From Pseudomonas monteilii NBRC 103158 = DSM 14164 (GTDB lineage: Bacteria; Pseudomonadota; Gammaproteobacteria; Pseudomonadales; Pseudomonadaceae), in assembly GCF_000730605.1 (NCBI RefSeq), contig NZ_BBIS01000030.1, forward strand, positions 102,735 through 166,734: a DNA stretch of 64,000 bases. Direction: 5' to 3'. The notes beneath the pieces were generated by a model. That model saw nothing but the letters and a program-made list of their open reading frames with translations, was not told the origin of the DNA and ran no database searches. This document shows positions 58,848 through 64,000 of the stretch, piece by piece. Numbering within the stretch: the stretch's first letter is position 1; every line of letters starts with the position of its first letter. Both the position numbers and the translations under genes were made by a program.

Positions 58848-61800
58848 TCACTTTTCGTCTGCGCGATGAGGATGTTGCGGACCAGGATATGTGATGTTTC
58901 CTCTGTCGCCACAACCGCATTTGCTTCGTTTACCGGCTGTTTGCCAGCCAACGTGCGGCTTGTCATGCCCGCTCTTTGGATCCATGTCAGCATGAGGGGC
59001 GTCATATGCAACCTTACTACCTCCTGGTCCCTTGAACTCAACCACTGTGCCTGTAGTAGTGTCGATTTTCGAAAATACAACCCGGTCGGGATCATCCATT
59101 CCCGCATTTTTAAATGCTTGTCGTCTTGCGGTATCAAAGTCTGCGGCATGGCTTAGTTTAGCAAGACCGAAAGGGTCAACCCATTGGGCAGGATTTTGGA
59201 CGTAACCATATATGTTCAGTCCACCCAAAAAGCCGATCGGATCTTTGGCTATGAATCGTCCGATAACAGGGTCGTAGTACCGATACCGGTTGTAATGCAG
59301 CCCCGTCTCAACATCCCAGTACTGTCCCTGAAAGCGTAGCGGATTCCGTATCTCCGCCCACATCGCCTTTTCGCTGCGCTTTTCCTCCGCCAACCCCCAG
59401 GCCTTGTACGTCCCGCTCCAGGCTATCTCCCCATCCTCACCCGTCAGCTCCATCGGCGTGCCCAGGTGGTCACACTGGTACCAGGCCAGCGCACCAAACG
59501 GCTTCGGTTTCGGCTTATGCAACCACACCGGATCCTTGTCGATGTCATACGGAAACACATACACCGGCTGCGGTATCAGCTCGACCACGTGGTTGGACAC
59601 CGCCTGTGCCACCGGCACAAAGGTCCCTGGTTCAAACACGTAATGGGTACTGTGGCCTTTTCCGTCCCGGTCCCGGCACTCAAACGCCAGCGTGTCGCCT
59701 TCCCACACGTACCAGGTGAATCCGCAGCCCAGTTCCTCATCGCGTTGCCGCCGCGCGTTCTGGTTCCACACCGGCCCGGCCTGGGGCCGGTCGCGGTATT
59801 TGGAGCGGGAGTATTTGTACAGCCGGCGCCCCAGCGCATCGTAGTCAAAGCTGGCAGTCAGGCGGTCATCTTCGTACCGCCGCAGGCGGTTGAAGAGGTC
59901 CCAGACAAAGTGGCCGCGCTTGCCGTTCTCGCTCCGCTCCAGCAGGTTGCCGCGTTCGTCGTAGCGGTACTGCGTGCCGCAATAGCTGCGCAACACGTTG
60001 TCGTTCAGCCGTCGCGGCGAGTGCGGATTGGGACCGGGCGGGGCCTGTGGGTCCAGCAGGTTGCTGGCCGGGTCGAAGGCGAACAGCTCTTGCTTGCGGC
60101 GGTTGCCTGCTTCCAGCAGGCGGCCGAGGGGGTCGTAGCGGTAGAAGGTATTGTCTCGCTGCAGGTCCTTGATGTGGGTGAGCTGGCCGCTGGCGTCGTA
60201 TGCATAGTCGCGTACCGCGATTCGGGTGGTGGCCCCATGCCGGGCCAGGGTTTGCTGCTGCAACTGGCCGTTAGGCGTCCAGCGCTGGCGTTGAATCAGG
60301 CCGTTGCCTTGCTCCCGGCCGATTTCCCGGTGCAGGTCGTCGCGCTGGTAGCTGAGCAGTTCGCGGTCGTCGAGCTTGAGGCTGAGCAGGTGGCCGCTGC
60401 CATAGGTCAGCCAGCTGACGCGGTGGCCGTCGGGGCGGGTGGTGGCGATGCGCAGGTTGAGGGCGTCGTACTCGTGGGTGAAGACCGCGACCGTTGGTTG
60501 CTTCGCGTACTTGAAGTGCTGGTGCTCGCGGGTGTTGTTGCCGGCCTTGTCGTAGAACCATTGCAGTTTGCAGGCCTGGTTTTCGGCGATCAGCAGGTTG
60601 CCATTGCCGTCGTAGGCGAAGGTTTCGACCTCCCACACCTTGCCGCCACGGGCACCGGCCCGGCGTTCCACCAGGCGGCCCATGGCATCGTAGGCGAAGC
60701 GGGTGATGCGGTCGCCGTCGAGGCGGCGGGTGGGCTGGTTGCTGCTGTGGTCGTAGAAGTAGTCGGTGGCCTGCTGGTCGAAGCCGGTTTCCCGGGTCAG
60801 GCGGCCTGCGGGGTCGTACTTGAAGCTGGCTTCGCTGTTGTTCTCGTTGCGCAGGCGTTCAAGCTGGCCGAGTTTGTCCCAGTGGTAGGTGAGGGTGGTG
60901 TCGTCGGGGTGGTGGCGCTGGCGGATCAGCCCGGCTTCGTTGTAGTCCCAGCGGGTGCGGCGGTGCAGGGCGTCGGTGTAGCTGAGCAGGCGGCCTTCGG
61001 CGTCGTGCTCGAAGCGGTCTTCGGTCTTGTCGGGGTAGACCAGGCGGCTGAGGTGACCGGCGTTGTAGTGGTACTCGGTGGCTTCCCCGGCGGCATTGAC
61101 GGTTTTGCTCAGTTGACCGAGCGCGTCGTACTTCAACAGCGTGGTCTTGCCTGAGCAGTCGGTGTAGCTGGCCAGCTGGCCGTCGCGGGTGTAGCTGAGG
61201 GTTTTCTCGCCGCCGTTGGCGTCGAGGATGGCGGTGGGCAGGTTGTCGCGGTTGTAGGTGTACTGGGTTTTGTTCTCCAGCGGGTCGAGGGTTTCGATGA
61301 TGTTGCCGCGTTGGTCGTAGTCGTACTTCCACAACCCGCCCTCGGCATCGAGGGTCTTGAAGCGCTGGTCGAGGTCGTCGTAGGCGTGGTGCACCATCGA
61401 GCCGTCGGGGCGGGTGTGTTGAAGCAGGTTGCCGCGCTCGTCATGGATGTAGCGGTCGATGCTGCCGTCGGTATGCACATGCTGGATGACGTTCTTGGCG
61501 TCGTCGCGCAGCAGCCATTCTTCGTTGCCGTCCGGGTGGATGATGCGATAGGTGTAGCCCAGGTAGTCGTAGTAGTGGCGGGTTTCCTGGCCGAGGGCGT
61601 CGGTGACGGTGGTCAGGCGGATATGCGGGTTCCATTTCAGGCGTGTGTCGAAGCTGCCGTCATCGGCCCATTCGCGTACGGCCTTGGCATCCGCGCCGTC
61701 GCCCAGCCATTCAAGGTTGATACCCCGTTCGGTGCGGTCGGTGTAGCGCGTCACCAGGTGGTGCTGGTACTGGTAGTTCCACTGCGCCCCGTGTTCATCG

Positions 61801-63461
61801 CGTGCTGTGCGCAGGTCGCCGTGCTCGTCGTGGTCGTAGCCGGCCAACTGGCGCGCCTGGCGGCCATCCTGCATTAACCAGAGGGCATGAATGCGGCCTT
61901 GCTCGTCGAGCTGGGTCTGCACATGCCGGTGCTGGTGTTCATCCTGATAGGTGATCAGGTCGGAGAGCACCGCCTTGCCCGCGTGCTGATGCTCGTAATG
62001 CAGGGCAATGCGTGCACCGCCGCGCTCGATGATGCCGACCAGGCGGAAACCATCACCCTCGCGCACGTAGTGTTCATGGCGTCGATGACCGTGGGCCAGG
62101 GCCAGGCGGTGTTCATCGACCCGGATCAGGAGTGTTTTTTCCACCGGGTCGTAGACGGGTTTGCCCTCCTTGGGCAGGGCGTAAAGGTGCGTGCGGCCAT
62201 CGTCGGCGTGGTACAGCACACCCTCGTCGACAACATCGAAACGCATCGAGAACGGTGTGATCCAGCGCGCACCGAACTCGCCGCTGTCATAGGCGTCCAG
62301 GCTGGAGCGGTAGGTGCGCGCCCAGGTGATGGGAAACACGCCCGGCAGGTTGAAGTCGGTGTGCACGAGGGTTTCGGTACCGCGGGCATAACTGATGCTC
62401 TTGCTGGTGCCGGGGCAGGTGCCGTTGAGGTTGCAGCGCGGGTCGTTTTTGGGGCGGGCTTCGTGGTGAGTGGCCTCGATACGGCTTTCCGTGCCTGTGT
62501 GCCTGGCCACCCCCGAGCCGTGTGCCGGGGTGTTGACCGAGATCCGGCGCGCGGGCCTTCGCTTGCTCAGGCCGGCATTGAGCTGAGCCAGCAGCCAGGC
62601 GATGCTGTTTTGTGTGGCCGGGTTGGCGAGTGCAGTGAGCATTTGCCGGATCAGTTGGGCAAGCCCCCTGAGCACGGCGGTATGCGGCTGAACCCGTCTC
62701 AGGACCCAGCCACCGCTGTTGCTCGCAGCGGCCTTGTAGGCCTCCGTAGCCCCGTACTGGATTGCACCGGCTGCGGTGCTGATGACGGCGCCCGCCCGCG
62801 TCAGCAGGTCCCAGGCGGACGGCTCTTGAATGGGGGCGTAAATGGCCTGGGCGCTGTTGACGATGGCCTTGCGTTGCTGGGTAGTGTCGATCTCACCCTT
62901 GGCGATGCGTTCGATCGTGTCCGCCAGGCTGTTGAGGGTCTGGAAGCCGGTGTTGGCGGCATTGTTGAGGATGCCGGGCAGTTCGGTTTCGGCCCGCGCG
63001 ACGAAGGTTTCGATTTCGCCCATCAGCGTGGCGCTGAGGTGGCCGACCATGATGCTGATCACGGCCTCGGCGAAGTCGCCCTTGTTTTTCTTCAGCTGCT
63101 GGCGGGTGAGGAACAGCACCGGGCGCAGGGTCATCCGTGCGGCGGCCATGGTCGGCGGGACGGGCACCACGCCGATCAGGTTGATGCCCAGGCTGGCCCA
63201 GTCCAGCGGGTCGCGGGAGCCGGTTCTGCTCAGGTGAATGATGTCGCCCAGTGCGTCGAACAGGGCGACGATGTTGCCCACGATCGGCACGGCGCCGGCC
63301 CAGGCTTTGACGGTGGCCAGGTCGATCTGGTTGGCACTGAGGTCCAGTAGCCACTCGTTGACGATGTTTTCGCCTTGGCCCAGGTCTTGCGCGACCAGGT
63401 TGTTGAGGGGGACGAGGGCGACTTCGCGTTCTTCGATGGCTTTTTTGTCCTGTGCATTCAT
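58848..63461 (-). CDS. Rhs polymorphic toxin, T6SS-associated
   Basis: A 1537-residue protein. The N-terminal helical/membrane-like region (1-330) lacks a PAAR domain. GTSKSISYARGTETLVHTDF begins the Rhs shell, which has many YD repeats (YDALGQLSK, YDAMGRLVERR, YDPLGRLLEA). The core ends in NPAQWVDPFGLA, with DPFGLA at 1429-1434, the usual self-cleavage boundary. The last 103 residues are a variable toxin tip with KIDTTTGTVVEFKGPGGSKV, KPHVGWQTAGKRS and CGCGDRGNITYPGPQHPHRA, resembling the polymorphic toxin type 47 group (tentative; activity unknown). It lies 4 bp after the VgrG-like gene, implying loading on that spike. Confidence 0.9.
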   Translation of the reverse strand: MNAQDKKAIEEREVALVPLNNLVAQDLGQGENIVNEWLLDLSANQIDLATVKAWAGAVPIVGNIVALFDALGDIIHLSRTGSRDPLDWASLGINLIGVVPVPPTMAAARMTLRPVLFLTRQQLKKNKGDFAEAVISIMVGHLSATLMGEIETFVARAETELPGILNNAANTGFQTLNSLADTIERIAKGEIDTTQQRKAIVNSAQAIYAPIQEPSAWDLLTRAGAVISTAAGAIQYGATEAYKAAASNSGGWVLRRVQPHTAVLRGLAQLIRQMLTALANPATQNSIAWLLAQLNAGLSKRRPARRISVNTPAHGSGVARHTGTESRIEATHHEARPKNDPRCNLNGTCPGTSKSISYARGTETLVHTDFNLPGVFPITWARTYRSSLDAYDSGEFGARWITPFSMRFDVVDEGVLYHADDGRTHLYALPKEGKPVYDPVEKTLLIRVDEHRLALAHGHRRHEHYVREGDGFRLVGIIERGGARIALHYEHQHAGKAVLSDLITYQDEHQHRHVQTQLDEQGRIHALWLMQDGRQARQLAGYDHDEHGDLRTARDEHGAQWNYQYQHHLVTRYTDRTERGINLEWLGDGADAKAVREWADDGSFDTRLKWNPHIRLTTVTDALGQETRHYYDYLGYTYRIIHPDGNEEWLLRDDAKNVIQHVHTDGSIDRYIHDERGNLLQHTRPDGSMVHHAYDDLDQRFKTLDAEGGLWKYDYDQRGNIIETLDPLENKTQYTYNRDNLPTAILDANGGEKTLSYTRDGQLASYTDCSGKTTLLKYDALGQLSKTVNAAGEATEYHYNAGHLSRLVYPDKTEDRFEHDAEGRLLSYTDALHRRTRWDYNEAGLIRQRHHPDDTTLTYHWDKLGQLERLRNENNSEASFKYDPAGRLTRETGFDQQATDYFYDHSSNQPTRRLDGDRITRFAYDAMGRLVERRAGARGGKVWEVETFAYDGNGNLLIAENQACKLQWFYDKAGNNTREHQHFKYAKQPTVAVFTHEYDALNLRIATTRPDGHRVSWLTYGSGHLLSLKLDDRELLSYQRDDLHREIGREQGNGLIQRQRWTPNGQLQQQTLARHGATTRIAVRDYAYDASGQLTHIKDLQRDNTFYRYDPLGRLLEAGNRRKQELFAFDPASNLLDPQAPPGPNPHSPRRLNDNVLRSYCGTQYRYDERGNLLERSENGKRGHFVWDLFNRLRRYEDDRLTASFDYDALGRRLYKYSRSKYRDRPQAGPVWNQNARRQRDEELGCGFTWYVWEGDTLAFECRDRDGKGHSTHYVFEPGTFVPVAQAVSNHVVELIPQPVYVFPYDIDKDPVWLHKPKPKPFGALAWYQCDHLGTPMELTGEDGEIAWSGTYKAWGLAEEKRSEKAMWAEIRNPLRFQGQYWDVETGLHYNRYRYYDPVIGRFIAKDPIGFLGGLNIYGYVQNPAQWVDPFGLAKLSHAADFDTARRQAFKNAGMDDPDRVVFSKIDTTTGTVVEFKGPGGSKVAYDAPHADMDPKSGHDKPHVGWQTAGKRSKCGCGDRGNITYPGPQHPHRADEK

Positions 63462-63465
63462 GGCA

Positions 63466-64000
63466 TCAGCTCCCTTCCTGGGTGAGTGATTTGGCCACGT
63501 GACCGGCAGTGCCGAGCTGGGAGATGGGTGACGCAGAAAGGGCGGTGGTATCTAGCGAGGCGTTCAATAGCTGTGCCCCATGCTTGGCGAAGCCCTCGTT
63601 ACCCTGGAATGCCCGGGGAGCTTCAGGTGCGGCAACTGAGCCTGAAAAATCCTTTTTCAGGTTGTCGAAGTAGCTGCCGGCGCCCCATGGGTCAGCTGGG
63701 TCTTTCTCCAGTTCAACAGCGGTGGGACCAGGGCTGACAGCGGCTACCGCCGCGAACCCGTTAGCGTCCAGCGTGCCTTTGAGGACTTGGCCCAGTGCGT
63801 CCTCTACCTGATAGGCCGCACCTTTCAAGGGGCGGTTGTTGGCGTAGTTTCGGAACAGGTCGAGATTGCCCTTGTCCGTTTTGAGTTCGGTCGGGAAGGT
63901 GGCTGTCTGACTTTGCGCAGTGGTGTAGATGAAATCGGTCGCATGCGCGGTGTATTGCCCGGCGGTGGCGTGAACTATCCCGCTGGCGTTGTAGGTCGTG
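63466..64000 (-). CDS. vgrG: VgrG spike protein, C-terminal part (truncated by window edge)
   Basis: About 177 codons of a gene whose start lies beyond 64000. NASGIVHATAGQYTAHATDF resembles the end of the VgrG DUF2345 beta-helix region. After it come RNYANNRPLKGAAYQVEDAL and a transthyretin-like GQVLKGTLDANGFAAVA segment, then a tail of about 90 residues ending AKSLTQEGS, which may bind the Rhs cargo. The next gene on the same strand is rhs. No other T6SS genes are within the window. Confidence 0.8.
   Translation of the reverse strand, partial: TTYNASGIVHATAGQYTAHATDFIYTTAQSQTATFPTELKTDKGNLDLFRNYANNRPLKGAAYQVEDALGQVLKGTLDANGFAAVAAVSPGPTAVELEKDPADPWGAGSYFDNLKKDFSGSVAAPEAPRAFQGNEGFAKHGAQLLNASLDTTALSASPISQLGTAGHVAKSLTQEGS

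Noticed and set aside
59466..61154. Forward open frame of 562 codons inside rhs
   Set aside because: Antisense shadow of YD-repeat sequence; low-complexity VAV/VVG composition and no domain.
58848..63461. PAAR domain at the Rhs N terminus
   Set aside because: No PAAR-type motif is seen in the first 330 residues; coupling to the adjacent VgrG is inferred instead.

Overview
The window is a stretch of chromosome from a fluorescent Pseudomonas, most likely the P. putida group. The grounds are high GC, GAG/GGAG ribosome sites, many short REP-type palindromes containing CTTCGCGGG / CCCGCGAAG, and a gene order mrdA-like PBP2 / vanK-porin remnant / vanR / vanB / vanA that I recall from P. putida. 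No rRNA, tRNA, CRISPR array or intact insertion sequence was seen.

Layout: 1-215 is the start of an NRPS-type adenylation protein running off the left edge. 751-8396 is a complete multicomponent phenol hydroxylase locus: a DmpR-type sigma54 activator, divergent from dmpKLMNOP and an outer-membrane protein of the phenol meta-pathway family, with a textbook sigma54 promoter, upstream activator sites and a candidate IHF site between them. No catechol 2,3-dioxygenase or other meta-cleavage gene follows, so catechol must be handled elsewhere. 8446-18559 holds a pirin, a UvrD-like helicase, a 1626-residue LRR/NEL (IpaH-like E3 ubiquitin ligase) effector-like protein, an alpha/beta-hydrolase-fold protein lacking its nucleophile serine, and a VOC protein. 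18317-18909 holds three gene fragments. 19103-31379 contains an MHS transporter, small conserved genes, a LysR regulator, a pqiAABC lipid-transport operon, a phosphoethanolamine transferase, a heme oxygenase and a GNAT enzyme. 31393-37310 is a LysR gene divergent from a tightly coupled operon (ketopantoate-reductase-like, VOC, MaoC, CaiB/BaiF CoA-transferase, AroE-like, AroQ) whose last gene is fused in frame to the C-terminal half of an MFS transporter. 37280-46350 carries a LysR regulator, an alpha-ketoglutarate-semialdehyde-type dehydrogenase, a PuuP-like permease, a LuxR regulator, a class III aminotransferase and a PuuC-like aldehyde dehydrogenase (amine catabolism). 45625-51622 is a FadR-type regulator divergent from a five-gene branched-chain-amino-acid-type ABC importer. 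51754-57540 is a PBP2 paralogue and the vanillate O-demethylase locus. 57629-64000 is a type VI secretion-style vgrG-rhs-immunity module plus a displaced rhs fragment.

Two themes stand out. First, there are several independent deletion scars in which genes were cut and joined: an alpha/beta hydrolase; a membrane protein joined to an AraC-type gene; an MFS tail; the AroQ-MFS fusion; vanK joined to an OprD porin; and an rhs fragment with an internal deletion between 10-bp repeats. Second, catabolic genes carry recognisable regulatory DNA: sigma54/DmpR sites, GGATCC-centred VanR-type operators, Crc-like AANAANAA motifs at several translation starts, and unusual CACCC/GGGTG hairpins.

All assignments come from reading the sequence. 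No database search was run, and family names reflect motif and sequence recognition.
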